The notes under the pieces were generated by a model. The model ran no database searches. It was not told the origin of the DNA and was given only the letters and a program-made list of their open reading frames with translations. DNA of 64,000 nt. It comes from Clostridium frigoris (GTDB taxonomy: Bacteria; Bacillota; Clostridia; Clostridiales; Clostridiaceae). Positions within the stretch are counted from its first letter, which is position 1, and each line of letters starts with the position of its first letter. The position numbers and the translations under genes were made by a program. The DNA is taken from the NCBI RefSeq assembly GCF_018861865.1, contig NZ_JAHLDV010000006.1, positions 62,001 through 126,000 of the forward strand. The letters are read 5' to 3'. Positions 6,956-15,357 of this stretch are shown here, in pieces.

Positions 6956-7531
6956 TTATGCCTTTTTGTCTACTAAAATACCCGCCATCTCACACATTTT
7001 TGCTACCATATCTAATATTTTTCTAGAAGGTATTTCCCTTATCACTGTATTAGTGTTATTATCAACAAGCTTTATAATCATTTGATTAAGAACATCATGT
7101 TTTTCATATTGAAGATGGGTACCTTCACCGTCTAAAAATTTATTTATCTTAATAACCGCATTTTTAACTTCTTTTTCACTATTTTCTTTATCACTTAGTT
7201 GATTATTGCTTTCAACAGCTTTTGAGACCTTAACACTTTCTGGATTTTTGTGAAAACTATTTAAATCTATGAAGTCATTTTTAATATTACCCCCGATATC
7301 CATATTTCCTCCCGATTTATTATTTAATTTTTCTAAAATCGATGCATCAAAAACCATAGCCCTTTGATTTTCATCGGTAACTTCTCTATATAGTTCTTTC
7401 CTTAATATACCAATCTCTCTCGGCGCATCTATAGCAATTTTAACAGAACCGTTTTCAATTTTAACTATTGTTATTTCAATGTCTTCGCCTATCAATAAAG
7501 ATTCACTTTTTTTTCTACCTATTACTAACAT
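6956..7531 (-). CDS. csrA: CsrA joined in frame to FlaG
   Basis: The first 70 residues are a full CsrA RNA-binding protein: [20 protein letters not shown] with the RNA-contacting Arg6, then [12 protein letters not shown] with Arg44. CsrA represses flagellin translation and is sequestered by FliW, whose gene lies directly upstream. After residue 71 the frame continues into FlaG, with the FlaG core at about 125-191 ([18 protein letters not shown]). FlaG is usually a separate 110-120 residue flagellar protein affecting filament length. Just before Met77 there is an internal GGGAGG ribosome binding site. A run of five A at 7328-7332 decides the frame: one base more or fewer would end csrA at a normal length of about 70 residues. 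Thus it is either a real fusion or an indel. Confidence 0.9.
   Translation of the reverse strand: MLVIGRKKSESLLIGEDIEITIVKIENGSVKIAIDAPREIGILRKELYREVTDENQRAMVFDASILEKLNNKSGGNMDIGGNIKNDFIDLNSFHKNPESVKVSKAVESNNQLSDKENSEKEVKNAVIKINKFLDGEGTHLQYEKHDVLNQMIIKLVDNNTNTVIREIPSRKILDMVAKMCEMAGILVDKKA
7301..7313 (-). promoter_or_regulatory. flaG: Internal ribosome binding site and FlaG start
   Basis: GGGAGGAAATATG on the minus strand places a Shine-Dalgarno 4 bases before an in-frame ATG at 7303. Initiation here would give a free FlaG protein of 115 residues ending at 6956. In another frame TAATAA sits just upstream of this site, as expected of an older separate csrA stop. The spacing is a little short, and the site holds GGA, so CsrA could also bind it. 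Confidence 0.6.
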
Positions 7532-7574
7532 TTAGACCTCCCACCTTGCTGCTTTTTGTAGAAAACAACAATAA

Positions 7575-8009
7575 TTAATTGTTATTTTCTTTAAATAGAG
7601 GTTCCTTTATTTTGTACTTATCATTATCTAATATCAGTTGCTCACCGAGTTTTTCTTTTATATTAACAATAATAGGAGCTTTTAAATTAGTAGTCATATT
7701 CTTTATATTTGAATTTAAAGTTACTGTTGTTAACACTAATACCTCTTCTTCCTTAGCTATTACAAGTTCTTTTATACAGGTATCAGGTATTTTAAATTCA
7801 TAATCCTTTATAACATTAAAAGGAGATACCATAACTAGACCCATCTCAGTATTTTCAATTGAGTGTAATATACTAAAAACTTCATTTTTCTCTAATGGGA
7901 AAATTATAAATTTTTTTAACTCTTTAAATCCTGGAAGACCCTTTTTAAACATTATAACATCTTCAGTTTTATATTCGCGAATGCCATGATGCTTAGTGAT
8001 TAGCTCCAT
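7575..8009 (-). CDS. fliW: Flagellar assembly factor FliW
   Basis: FliW binds flagellin, and when free it binds CsrA and relieves repression of flagellin translation. The 144-residue protein starts MELITKHHGIREY and has the family core VIMFKKGLPGFKELKKFII and MGLVMVSPFNVIKDYEF. An upstream ATG would add 13 residues but lacks a ribosome binding site, whereas the ATG at 8009 follows AAAGGAGTGAAG; I use that start. It lies between flgL and csrA, the conserved flgL-fliW-csrA order of Bacillus. Confidence 0.93.
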   Translation of the reverse strand: MELITKHHGIREYKTEDVIMFKKGLPGFKELKKFIIFPLEKNEVFSILHSIENTEMGLVMVSPFNVIKDYEFKIPDTCIKELVIAKEEEVLVLTTVTLNSNIKNMTTNLKAPIIVNIKEKLGEQLILDNDKYKIKEPLFKENNN

Positions 8010-8088
8010 ATTATACTTCACTCCTTTAGTAATAATCATTTTAATCAACTTTCAATTGTCAAATCTACTCATTAGTCGATTCTCTATA

Positions 8089-9027
8089 TTATAGATAATC
8101 AAGTAATGAAGGCTGAAGTACCTTAGCACTAGTTTGGAGAGATGCCGTATACACAGTTTGCATGGTAGCATATTCCATAGCCTTTTCCGTAATATCTATA
8201 TCTTCTATGCTCGTAAGAACTTCTGTCATATTAGTATTTTGGTCTTCATTTCTATCTAAAGCACTATCCATTCTATTTTGTTTAGCACCAACCTCTGATC
8301 TTAACTTTAGCACATTTGTCATTACAGCTTGAATTCCAGTTAAATCTGCTCCATTCAGCTCAGCGATTTGAGTTGCATCTGTAGAATCAAGATGACCAGT
8401 AATATTATTTAATAAATCACTAAGATTTGTACCCCCTCCATTGCTTATAACCTCTGTTGCCGTCACATTATACTCCATCGTTACCCCTTGAGATACTTCA
8501 ACAGACAGTTTAGATCCTATCTGATTTAACTCTGCAGGTATCTCCGTTGTTAAAGTCAATGGAGTATTACTTGTAGAAGATTCAATCGCAGCAGTCGGTT
8601 TAACATCTCCTCTTGTTCCTCCAAATATATATTTACCATCAAACGTTGTATTTAGGATTTGAGAAAGTTCCCCAACCTTTTGATTTATTTCATCCTTAAT
8701 TGCCCCTCTTTCATCTACTCCATGACCAGCATCGCCCGCTGATACTAAAAGTTCTTGAATTCTAGTGGCTACATTACCAACTTGCCCAAGTGCTGTATCT
8801 GTCATATCAAGCCAAGTTGTTGTATTTTTGATATTACTATTATATTGTTTATTTGCGTCTATATCTGAATATATTCTCATTATTTTAGAAGCTTTTGCTG
8901 GATCATCAGATGCCTTTCGTATTTGTTTACCCGTAGCCATTTGAGTTTGAAGCGTACTTAAATTATTTAAATTTGTTTTATTATCTCTCAAAAAATTATT
9001 TGAAAGCATCTTATTGGTTATTCTCAT
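8089..9027 (-). CDS. flgL: Flagellar hook-filament junction protein FlgL
   Basis: HAP3, one of two proteins joining hook and filament. The 312 residues carry flagellin-like ends: N-terminal MRITNKMLSNNFLRDNKTNL with TQMATGKQIRKASDDPAKA, and C-terminal SIEDIDITEKAMEYATMQTV to LQPSLLDYL. The central part, about residues 130-220, is the variable domain. It follows flgK by 40 bases in the same transcript. Length is normal for the family. Confidence 0.95.
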   Translation of the reverse strand: MRITNKMLSNNFLRDNKTNLNNLSTLQTQMATGKQIRKASDDPAKASKIMRIYSDIDANKQYNSNIKNTTTWLDMTDTALGQVGNVATRIQELLVSAGDAGHGVDERGAIKDEINQKVGELSQILNTTFDGKYIFGGTRGDVKPTAAIESSTSNTPLTLTTEIPAELNQIGSKLSVEVSQGVTMEYNVTATEVISNGGGTNLSDLLNNITGHLDSTDATQIAELNGADLTGIQAVMTNVLKLRSEVGAKQNRMDSALDRNEDQNTNMTEVLTSIEDIDITEKAMEYATMQTVYTASLQTSAKVLQPSLLDYL

Positions 9028-9067
9028 ATCTTCACCCCTTAATTAAAACACGTATAAATTTTGTTAA

Positions 9068-10831
9068 TTATTTTTTTAAACCATTAACAATTAAATCTAG
9101 AAGTTCATCAACTGTTGAGATAATCTTCGCATTGGCTGCATAAGCATGTTGATATTGAATTAAATTAGCCATTTCCTCATCCAATGATACCCCCGATATA
9201 GACGTTCTCGATTCCTCTAACTTTGAAAGTTGTAACTCATGGTTCGTTACATTTTGCGATGCATCTTGAACCTGTATAGCTAACCCATTCACTGTATCTG
9301 TAAAATAACTACCAATAGTCATTCCATCTGAGGCAGAATTAAAAGTTGGTAATTTTGTTTGATCTCCATCAACAAATCCATTTGCAGCAAGAAAATTCGT
9401 TCTTGTTGATGTATCCGTTATACCTTGAATTTCAAACTTAACATCTTTAAGCTTTGAAATAGCTAATGCCCTAGTTCCATCAGTTGGGCCCGGGTTACTA
9501 CCTGTTCCAACTTTAATAAGCATAGGATCATCAATAATTCCTGAATTAACTGAAATATTCCCTGCTGTAATTTTTGTTTCCCCTTTAATTGAAGTGTCAT
9601 CACTGTTAACAAAAAAATTATAGGGTACCTTATCTGCATCAACTTGATCACCATGAATCGCATTTACGGAAAATGCAATACTTTTAGCTAAATTATTTAA
9701 TTGATTCACGTACTTATCTATATCTGCTTGCACAGACATGTATCCTTTTAATTCTCCTGTTGTTGGGTTAAATAGTTGATAAGATGTTCCAGTACCCAAC
9801 GGAACATTTGTGCCAACAATATCTCCCCCAATAAATTCCTTTCCAGCAATTCTCTTACTATCTTTGTCTACAGCATAACCTTCCTTATCTGCCACAAGCA
9901 CTCTGCCTTGATCTAAACTTGCATATGCACTATCACTTAACTTCATTGTCATAGTCACTTTATTATTGTCTGACGACATATCGCCATTTTTATAATAAGT
10001 TACATCATATGTTCCATCGGTCATAACAGCTCCAGTTGCATCCTTTGACGGTGTTATACTACTAACATAAGAAAATCTCTTAACATCATCCGTTGCCTCA
10101 GATTTTACAAGGGTTAAATCACCGACAGCACCATCAGTAGCCTTTAGGTCTTCTCCTCCATAAGTTTTTTTATCAATAGTAATACCAAATTTTGCACTTA
10201 ACTTATCTTCTAGTAAGTCCCTTTTGTCCAATAAATCATTAGGCTCATTTTCACCAATATTTACTGCTTTAATTTGTTGATTTAACTTATCTATTTCATC
10301 AAGCATACTGTTTACATCTACTACATCCTGCTTTATTACAGCTTTACAATCATCCTTTACTGTTATTAACTGTTTATACGTACTATTTAGTTGATCAGTT
10401 AATGCTTTAGATTGCTGTGCAACTACAGTTCTTGTATTTGAAAGCTCTGGACTTAAATTAAGTGCACTCCAAGCTGAAAATACCTTTCCAATAAGAGTTG
10501 ACACACCAGTATCACTGACTCCATTAAAAACTGTTTCAACTTGTGATAAAACATTCTCTCTACCCTCATTTAATCCCATAGTACCATTTTCTGCTCTTAC
10601 TTGGTAATCTAAATAAGTATCTCTAATTCTTGATATAGAAGAAATCTGTACACCAGTACCTAATTGCCCTGGGTTTGCATCACTTGGTCTTGTGGTCTCC
10701 ATAAGTGCCCTTTGCCTTGAATATCCCTCTGTATTAGCATTAGCTATATTATGACTTGTTACATCTATTGCTCCTTGTTGAGCAGTCAACCCTCTTACTC
10801 CTACGTTCATCGTTGAAAACAATCCTGACAT
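9068..10831 (-). CDS. flgK: Flagellar hook-associated protein FlgK
   Basis: HAP1, the first hook-filament junction protein. The 587-residue protein has the rod/hook-type N-terminus (GLFSTMNVGVRGLTAQQGAI followed by TSHNIANANTEGYSRQR) and the C-terminal motif SGVSLDEEMANLIQYQHAYA with a final helix. Residues about 170-500 form the variable middle. The start has a GGAGGTGAGACAATG context. It is preceded by flgN, its probable export chaperone, 14 bases upstream. Confidence 0.96.
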   Translation of the reverse strand: MSGLFSTMNVGVRGLTAQQGAIDVTSHNIANANTEGYSRQRALMETTRPSDANPGQLGTGVQISSISRIRDTYLDYQVRAENGTMGLNEGRENVLSQVETVFNGVSDTGVSTLIGKVFSAWSALNLSPELSNTRTVVAQQSKALTDQLNSTYKQLITVKDDCKAVIKQDVVDVNSMLDEIDKLNQQIKAVNIGENEPNDLLDKRDLLEDKLSAKFGITIDKKTYGGEDLKATDGAVGDLTLVKSEATDDVKRFSYVSSITPSKDATGAVMTDGTYDVTYYKNGDMSSDNNKVTMTMKLSDSAYASLDQGRVLVADKEGYAVDKDSKRIAGKEFIGGDIVGTNVPLGTGTSYQLFNPTTGELKGYMSVQADIDKYVNQLNNLAKSIAFSVNAIHGDQVDADKVPYNFFVNSDDTSIKGETKITAGNISVNSGIIDDPMLIKVGTGSNPGPTDGTRALAISKLKDVKFEIQGITDTSTRTNFLAANGFVDGDQTKLPTFNSASDGMTIGSYFTDTVNGLAIQVQDASQNVTNHELQLSKLEESRTSISGVSLDEEMANLIQYQHAYAANAKIISTVDELLDLIVNGLKK

Positions 10832-10845
10832 TGTCTCACCTCCTA

Positions 10846-11256
10846 CTATCTTTTTACTTTACCATATCCATTGTAAGTTTTTGCTTCTCGTACTGGATTT
10901 AGTACACTTAACATTCTATTTGTAAAACTAAGTCCTTGTCTTATAAGTAACTCGTTTGTATCCTTTTGTAGTACTACAGCTTGTAATAATTTTTTAATTG
11001 AATAAAAATTCTTTTCAAGCTCTGGATCTTTCGCTGCATCAATTATTGGTCCCATGGCTTTATTCTCGGTAATTTTTCTTCGTAGCACTTCCATGTGCGC
11101 TATGTTTTTATTAGCTTCTTTAATTTTGTTAACGCAAGCTTCCATTCCAAATATATCATTAGTAACTATGTTTTTGTGTTGATTATCAAGTTCTAATAAA
11201 AGAACTTGGAGTGCCTTCGTTTCATTTACCATAACATCATTTAGTTTTTGCATCAT
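10846..11256 (-). CDS. flgN: FlgN-like export chaperone
   Basis: FlgN proteins bind FlgK and FlgL before secretion. This 136-residue helical protein, beginning MMQKLNDVMVNETKALQVL, has the FlgN pattern of a long N-terminal coiled coil and a C-terminal segment (LIRQGLSFTNRMLSVLNP, about residues 103-120). It sits between flgM and flgK, the standard Firmicutes arrangement. The start is 2 bases after the flgM stop, and a GGGGAG inside the end of flgM serves as ribosome binding site. Confidence 0.88.
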   Translation of the reverse strand: MMQKLNDVMVNETKALQVLLLELDNQHKNIVTNDIFGMEACVNKIKEANKNIAHMEVLRRKITENKAMGPIIDAAKDPELEKNFYSIKKLLQAVVLQKDTNELLIRQGLSFTNRMLSVLNPVREAKTYNGYGKVKR

Positions 11257-11258
11257 AA

Positions 11259-11531
11259 CTAAATATCTCTCCCCTTCATGTTATCAATAATTCTTTTAGC
11301 TACCAATTTTGAATCCATGTTGTAGGTGCCATTATTTACTTTGTTTTTTATAGCTGCTATCTTCTCACTTGAATTAACTGATTTACCACCTAATGCTAAA
11401 GCACTTAGGCTTTTCCCTTCCGCTGACAACGAAATAGTGTCCTTTGGCGCTTTTGTAGCCTTCACCTCTGCTTTAACAGTATTTTTTTTATAAAAATTAA
11501 CCACATTTGGTTTTACTCCATCTATTTTCAT
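11259..11531 (-). CDS. flgM: Anti-sigma-28 factor FlgM
   Basis: FlgM holds sigma-28 inactive until the hook is complete. The protein of 90 residues from the ATG at 11531 is basic, with a disordered N-terminal half and the family's C-terminal helices (SSEKIAAIKNKVNNGTYNMD, LVAKRIIDNMKG). A GTG three codons upstream overlaps the ribosome binding site AGGAG, so the ATG 8 bases past it is preferred. It is the first gene after a sigma-28 promoter, matching autoregulation seen elsewhere. Confidence 0.92.
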   Translation of the reverse strand: MKIDGVKPNVVNFYKKNTVKAEVKATKAPKDTISLSAEGKSLSALALGGKSVNSSEKIAAIKNKVNNGTYNMDSKLVAKRIIDNMKGRDI

Positions 11532-11587
11532 TTTTTTCACTCCTAGCTTTTTATATATTTAAGCCTCGATTTTCTTATCTACTTATA

Positions 11588-11614
11588 TTATCGTATAGAA
11601 TTCTTTAAAGTTTA
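11588..11614 (-). promoter_or_regulatory. Sigma-28 (SigD/FliA) promoter for flgM operon
   Basis: The minus strand has TAAA (11611-11614), exactly 15 bases, then TACGATAA (11588-11595), matching TAAA-N15-GCCGATAA at all -35 positions and 6 of 8 -10 positions. It lies about 57 bases before the flgM start and just after the fliY terminator, so it starts a new transcription unit. Confidence 0.75.
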
Positions 11615-11624
11615 TATGATAAAC

Positions 11625-11656
11625 AAAAAAGGAATAAATTTTATTTATTCCTTTTT
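11625..11656 (-). terminator. Terminator after fliY
   Basis: AAAAAGGAATAAA pairs with TTTATTCCTTTTTT on the minus strand, ending in a T-tract, 22 bases past the fliY stop. It separates the chemotaxis/switch genes from the flgM unit. Confidence 0.75.
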
Positions 11657-11677
11657 AAATAATATGTTTTTCAACTT

Positions 11678-12913
11678 CTATTCTGTTAATGTTTTAACTC
11701 TTTCTTCTCCACTAATTATACTAGTAATTCTAACTCCAAAATTCTCGTCTACAACTACAACTTCGCCGTATGCTACTTTTTTGCCATTTACTAATATATC
11801 TACTGGCTCTTCTGCTAATTTATCAAGCTCAATTAGAGATCCAGTACCAAGATTTAAAATATCCCTTATGTTCTTTTTAGTTTTACCAAGAACTACCGAA
11901 ATTTCTAATTTAACATCTAATATTAAATCAATGTTTCTAGGATTATTATAAAGTGGTGCTTTTTTTAGAGGCTGAAAAGCTGCTTTACGAACCTCTACTT
12001 GTGGCTCTTGTCTTTCAATTGGTTTTGAATAATATTCCGGTTCAGGCGCAGCTTTCGCACTATTTAATTCATATTGTGAAGTCTGAGCACTTTCCTCATG
12101 GACCTCTGGTGTTTTTATTTCAATTTGAGGTTCAACTACTTTGGGTTCCTCACTACTCACTTCGGTACCCATCATAATAGAAACTATTTTTTTCGCAGTT
12201 TCTATAGGAAGCACTTGCATTATAACACTATCAACCAATGTACCTATGGTCATTTTAAATGCTACCTGAACGACCTGCTCATTTTCACCTATGTCATCAT
12301 TTAATGGCGAAGTACTCTCATCCCATATTTTAGATTGTGGAGGTGAAATATTAACTTCCCTTGCGAACATTGTTGCCATAGATGTTGCAGCAGATCCAAT
12401 CATTTGATTCATGGCTTCTGATACTGCGCTAAGTTCAATTTCTGATAGCTCTGGTTTACCTTCTACATTGCCATCTCCACCCATCATTAAACTAGCTATA
12501 ACCGCTGCATCAGTATTCTTAATTACTAAAAGGTTTCCACCTGAAATACCACTTGTAAATTTAACATCTAAGGCAATATTGGGAACCTCAAATGTACCTC
12601 TTAGTTCTCTAAGTGTACTTACTGTAACTACTGGTGTTGCAATATTAACTGGTTGACCTACAATAGTTGAAAGTGCTGTTGATGCTGAGCCCATAGAAAT
12701 GTTTCCAACCTCACCTAACAAATCTTTCTCACTATCTGTTAATTCAAATGATTCTATAGATTTAGTACTTATGTTCTTAGTATCTACGCCCTCAGCTGAG
12801 CTCTCTGCTTTTGCAGTATCTTCTTTTGCAGTGTCTGTAGTTGGAGTCGAGTCCATACCGTCTCCGTTTAAGAGAGCGTCGATTTCTTCTTGTGAAAGAA
12901 AGCCGTTACTCAT
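11678..12913 (-). CDS. fliY: Flagellar switch phosphatase FliY (CheC/FliN type)
   Basis: FliY is the Gram-positive FliN homologue in the motor C-ring and dephosphorylates CheY-P. The N-terminal SNGFLSQEEIDALLNG resembles the CheY-P-binding peptide of FliM. Two CheC-like phosphatase motifs with E-x2-N follow (LLGEVGNISMGSAS near residue 65 and VSEAMNQMIGSAA near 165). A low-complexity Glu/Pro linker (about 265-325) leads to the C-terminal SpoA/FliN domain with GTGSLIELDKLAEEPVDI. I choose the ATG at 12913, which overlaps the fliM stop (ATGAGTAA). About 411 residues. Confidence 0.95.
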   Translation of the reverse strand: MSNGFLSQEEIDALLNGDGMDSTPTTDTAKEDTAKAESSAEGVDTKNISTKSIESFELTDSEKDLLGEVGNISMGSASTALSTIVGQPVNIATPVVTVSTLRELRGTFEVPNIALDVKFTSGISGGNLLVIKNTDAAVIASLMMGGDGNVEGKPELSEIELSAVSEAMNQMIGSAATSMATMFAREVNISPPQSKIWDESTSPLNDDIGENEQVVQVAFKMTIGTLVDSVIMQVLPIETAKKIVSIMMGTEVSSEEPKVVEPQIEIKTPEVHEESAQTSQYELNSAKAAPEPEYYSKPIERQEPQVEVRKAAFQPLKKAPLYNNPRNIDLILDVKLEISVVLGKTKKNIRDILNLGTGSLIELDKLAEEPVDILVNGKKVAYGEVVVVDENFGVRITSIISGEERVKTLTE

Positions 12914-13901
12914 AATTTTCCACATCCTTATCTATTATATCTATTACCTCAATTCCCCTGTTTTTACCTATAGTACCAGGTTTGCCTGTATAGCATAAAC
13001 GATCTTCAACAAATACACTAACTTGGCTATCACTTGAATTATCAAGAGTTATTACATCACCTTCAGTTAATTTTAGAAACTCATCCACTGTAATATTAGT
13101 ACTACCTAGTACTGCAGTCATTGGAACACTTACAATATTCAATCTATTTTTCAATCTATTTCTAGATTCATTTACAACTTCTTCATCGTTTTCTCTAAAC
13201 CAATATTGAACAACTAGTTTATCAAGTACTTTTTCAATACTTAAATAAGGTATACACATATTTATAAATGTTGTATTATTACTCATTTCCACCGAAAAAG
13301 TAATTAAAGCAACTGGTTCATTTGGTGCTAGCGTCTGATTAAGTGCTGGATTAGTTTCTAATGCCTCAATCTCTGGTTCTACGTCCAAAACATCTTCCCA
13401 AGCAAGTTTCAAGTTAGCTATAAGTCCTGCATTAACATTTCGTAATATGTTCTTATCTATATCAGAAAACTCTTTATTTGCAACTTTCCTATTACCCATT
13501 CCTCCTAGTAGTATATCAATTACTTGAAAAGAAAATTGAGGATTAGTTTCAAATAATATAGAGCCACTTAAAGGTGGCATCTTAAATATAGTTAAAATAG
13601 TAGGGTTAGGGATTGAATGAATAAATTCATCATAAGTTATTTGCTGAATACTTTCAATTTTAATCTTTACATTATTTCTTAGCTGTGCAGATAAATAACT
13701 TGATATTATTCTTCCATAATTATCATGAATTAACTCAAGCGTTCTCAAATGATCTTTTGAGAACTTTTGAGGACTCTTAAAATCATATAATTTAACTTTA
13801 TGCTTTTCTTCTTCATTTGGGAGCTGATCTGGCTCTATTTCCCCAGAAGATAGGGCAGATAGAAGTGAATCTATTTCACTTTGTGATAATACTTCTGCCA
13901 T
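12906..13901 (-). CDS. fliM: Flagellar motor switch protein FliM
   Basis: C-ring protein that receives CheY-P and sets rotation direction. The 331 residues begin with the CheY-P-binding peptide AEVLSQSEIDSLLSAL, contain the central CheC-like domain without phosphatase residues (about 45-230, including ILLGGMGNR), and end in a SpoA domain (about 245-325, TEGDVITLDNSSDSQVSVFV). It overlaps fliY by 8 bases, indicating coupled translation. Confidence 0.96.
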   Translation of the reverse strand: MAEVLSQSEIDSLLSALSSGEIEPDQLPNEEEKHKVKLYDFKSPQKFSKDHLRTLELIHDNYGRIISSYLSAQLRNNVKIKIESIQQITYDEFIHSIPNPTILTIFKMPPLSGSILFETNPQFSFQVIDILLGGMGNRKVANKEFSDIDKNILRNVNAGLIANLKLAWEDVLDVEPEIEALETNPALNQTLAPNEPVALITFSVEMSNNTTFINMCIPYLSIEKVLDKLVVQYWFRENDEEVVNESRNRLKNRLNIVSVPMTAVLGSTNITVDEFLKLTEGDVITLDNSSDSQVSVFVEDRLCYTGKPGTIGKNRGIEVIDIIDKDVENYE

Positions 13902-13955
13902 AATTTTACCTCATTCCTCTGTAATATAAATACTATTTTATCTTTCGATAAGTTC

Positions 13956-14357
13956 TTATCTTTCAATAAGTTTGGTAATATCAATTAATGTGACTATTCT
14001 ATCCTTAAAGTTTATTATTCCTTTAATATAGGCTTTATCTTTATCGGTTTCAATCTTTTCAATTAAATTTTGTTCAATTTCTAATACTTCATCAACTTGG
14101 TCTACAGTTACACCAACAGACTCATCTTTTAGATTTAAGATAATAATATTTTCTTGATCTACTGTTCCCTTTTCAATATCTAAAAGGAGATTAATATCTA
14201 GAAGAGATATTATATTACCCCTTAGATTAATTAATCCTTTTATGTAGGGTGCAGACTTAGGTACATTTGTGATTTCCATCATATCATTAATGCTTTGAAC
14301 ACTTGATGCTTCAACTGCAAACTGTTCCTCATTAACCTTAAATATAACTACTTGCAT
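13956..14357 (-). CDS. cheW: Chemotaxis coupling protein CheW (1)
   Basis: CheW links chemoreceptors to the CheA kinase at the cell poles. The 133-residue protein is a single CheW domain: QVVIFKVNEEQFAVEASSV at the start, then YIKGLINLRGNIISLLDI near residue 40, VDQVDEVLEI, and a final IKGIINFKDRIVTLIDITKL. The DNA just past the stop repeats the final codons in part. It is the second CheW in this operon. Confidence 0.94.
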   Translation of the reverse strand: MQVVIFKVNEEQFAVEASSVQSINDMMEITNVPKSAPYIKGLINLRGNIISLLDINLLLDIEKGTVDQENIIILNLKDESVGVTVDQVDEVLEIEQNLIEKIETDKDKAYIKGIINFKDRIVTLIDITKLIER

Positions 14358-14369
14358 AACTCTCCCCCT

Positions 14370-14729
14370 CTAACCTAGAACTTTTTTTATTGCCTCAAGT
14401 ACTCTATCTGATTGGAATGGCTTAACTATGAAATCTCTTGCACCAGCTCTTATTGCATCCATAACCATAGTCTGTTGGCCCATTGCGCTACACATAATTA
14501 CTTTGGCTGTTGGATCAAACGCCCTAATTGCTTTAACGGCTTCTATTCCATCCATTTCAGGCATAGTAATATCCATAGTAACAATATCTGGTTTCTCCGC
14601 CTTGTATAATTCTACACCCTTTAGTCCATTACTTGCTTCTCCTACAACTTCAAATCCGTTTTTTTCCAATATATCTTTTATCATCATTCTCATAAACGCA
14701 GCGTCATCAACAATTAATACTCTAGCCAT
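14370..14729 (-). CDS. cheY: Chemotaxis response regulator CheY
   Basis: Single receiver domain of 119 residues that carries phosphate from CheA to the FliM/FliY switch. The acidic pair is in VLIVDDAAFMRMM (Asp8, Asp9), the phosphoacceptor Asp is in DIVTMDITMPEMDG (about residue 52), the conserved Ser is in VIMCSAMG, and the conserved Lys is in DFIVKPFQ. Co-encoded with cheC, fliM and fliY. Confidence 0.96.
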   Translation of the reverse strand: MARVLIVDDAAFMRMMIKDILEKNGFEVVGEASNGLKGVELYKAEKPDIVTMDITMPEMDGIEAVKAIRAFDPTAKVIMCSAMGQQTMVMDAIRAGARDFIVKPFQSDRVLEAIKKVLG

Positions 14730-14745
14730 TTTATAATACCTCCAA

Positions 14746-15345
14746 TTAATTTACACCTAGTGAATTTAATATTTTTTCAAGTGATCCGGGCATTGGTATA
14801 TAATAAAAATGCCCTCTTATTTTTTCGTTCTCCTGTAAAAAGTTTGTTTCTAAATCAAGTACATACTCGTCAAATTGACCCGATTCAATAAATGTTGTTG
14901 AGAGTATTGCCGCCATCATATCTAGTGCTACTGCTGGCACCGAAGGCCTAACCTCAAGTTTTGTAAGTTCTGCTATTGCATTCATAAAAGAACTCGAAAT
15001 AATATTTCCAATCTCGCATAGTGCTGAGTTTCCAAGCTCTGTTATTTGCTCCTGCTCTTCCCCTACAAGTCCTGATATAATTCTTAGAGCAACATCCTTT
15101 TCCAAAGTAAATAGTATATTACCCGGTATATCACCAATTACTCTCACAACAACGCCAATTACTACTACTTCCACGTCTATACTTGAAAAAATATCATCAA
15201 ATGGAATAATATTTACTGCTGGCACGCTCATATCTACTTTCTCATTTAGTAACTCTGATAAAGCAGTAGCTGCATTTCCTGCACCAATATTTCCCACTTC
15301 TTGTAGTACATCAAGCTGCATAGTAGTAAGCTCAGAATAATCCAT
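14746..15345 (-). CDS. cheC: CheY-P phosphatase CheC
   Basis: CheC removes phosphate from CheY-P and is stimulated by CheD, which is encoded in the same operon. The 199-residue protein has both phosphatase helices: LDVLQEVGNIGAGNAATALS near residue 10 and NSALCEIGNIISSSFMNAIA near 107, each with E-x2-N. Start and size match the family. It is located between cheA and cheY. Confidence 0.95.
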   Translation of the reverse strand: MDYSELTTMQLDVLQEVGNIGAGNAATALSELLNEKVDMSVPAVNIIPFDDIFSSIDVEVVVIGVVVRVIGDIPGNILFTLEKDVALRIISGLVGEEQEQITELGNSALCEIGNIISSSFMNAIAELTKLEVRPSVPAVALDMMAAILSTTFIESGQFDEYVLDLETNFLQENEKIRGHFYYIPMPGSLEKILNSLGVN

Positions 15346-15357
15346 ATTATGTCCTCC

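Noticed and set aside
13930-13975. Short direct repeat around the end of the first cheW gene
   Set aside because: Two imperfect copies of under 20 bases that include the stop codon; too short to interpret.
14412-14736. Plus-strand frames opposite cheY
   Set aside because: Antisense shadows of a conserved receiver domain without ribosome binding sites.
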